Shown one piece after another: positions 14,587 through 14,637 of a stretch of DNA of 14,637 bases (within the stretch, counting starts at the first letter, position 1; each line of letters starts with the position of its first letter). Location of the stretch: NCBI GenBank assembly GCA_030617125.1, contig JAUWWA010000005.1, forward strand, positions 1 to 14,637, read 5' to 3'. The notes below the pieces were generated by a model that worked only from the letters and a program-made list of their open reading frames with translations, was not told the origin of the DNA and did not search any database. Source of the DNA: Pirellulales bacterium (GTDB lineage: Bacteria > Planctomycetota > Planctomycetia > Pirellulales > Thermoguttaceae). The position numbers were made by a program, and so were the translations under genes.

Positions 14587-14637
14587 ATGCAGGTCTTCCG
14601 ACTTACCACGCTCGATGAACTAGCGCCCTACTCCGAC
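14587..14637 (+). CDS. 5' fragment of an unidentified gene, possibly a polysaccharide-linked acetyltransferase
   Basis: Only 17 codons are visible before the window ends, starting MQVFRLTTLDELAPY. The frame is open to the right edge. The beginning resembles N-termini of GNAT-type (BcsL/CelD-like) acetyltransferases in planctomycete polysaccharide loci, in which a LDEL..Y stretch precedes the first helix; with so few residues this is a guess from context and memory. An AGAGAG stretch lies about 8 nt upstream of the ATG. It is divergent from the Wzz-type gene. Confidence 0.45.
   Translation, partial: MQVFRLTTLDELAPYSD

Overview
The window looks like a chromosomal segment from a planctomycete, probably of the Pirellulales type. 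This is inferred from the high G+C content, loosely spaced and often strand-alternating genes, mostly weak Shine-Dalgarno sites, and the mix of a sulfatase-family protein, a DUF4838 protein, a giant secreted TIM-barrel protein and exopolysaccharide genes. No rRNA, tRNA, CRISPR array, transposase or phage gene was seen.

Left end (1-1601, + strand): the 3' part of atpD followed by atpC, the end of an ordinary F-type ATP synthase operon. The 153-nt gap between them is unusual. It holds two different arrays of 7-bp repeats separated by a strong GC-rich hairpin.

Centre (1647-9115): a set of probable secreted or carbohydrate-related genes. On the minus strand are a 406-aa sulfatase-fold protein with all recognisable catalytic motifs degenerate, and downstream of it a 1306-aa secreted protein with a glycosyl-hydrolase-like barrel and a C-terminal jelly-roll-like module. 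Divergent from the sulfatase-like gene is a 609-aa secreted DUF4838 protein whose leader carries a strong stem-loop. The sulfatase-like gene has a candidate -10 box placed for a leaderless mRNA.

Right part (9137-14637): an exopolysaccharide assembly locus. A sugar-phosphate transferase (lipid-carrier priming) and a WecG/TagA/CpsF glycosyltransferase form a minus-strand operon. A Wzy/ligase-type membrane protein lies on the plus strand, a Wzz/GumC-type chain-length protein on the minus strand, and at the right edge are the first 17 codons of a plus-strand gene. Together they suggest lipid-linked polysaccharide synthesis with polymerisation and length control; flippase, export pore and further glycosyltransferases are not visible here. 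Short REP-like palindromes and half-sites are scattered through this locus and run into coding ends. Overlapping palindromes sit upstream of the last gene.

I found no clear multi-gene system that is demonstrably new. The most unusual items are the degenerate sulfatase, the twin heptamer arrays inside the atp operon, the REP-like elements in the polysaccharide locus, and the two structured leaders.
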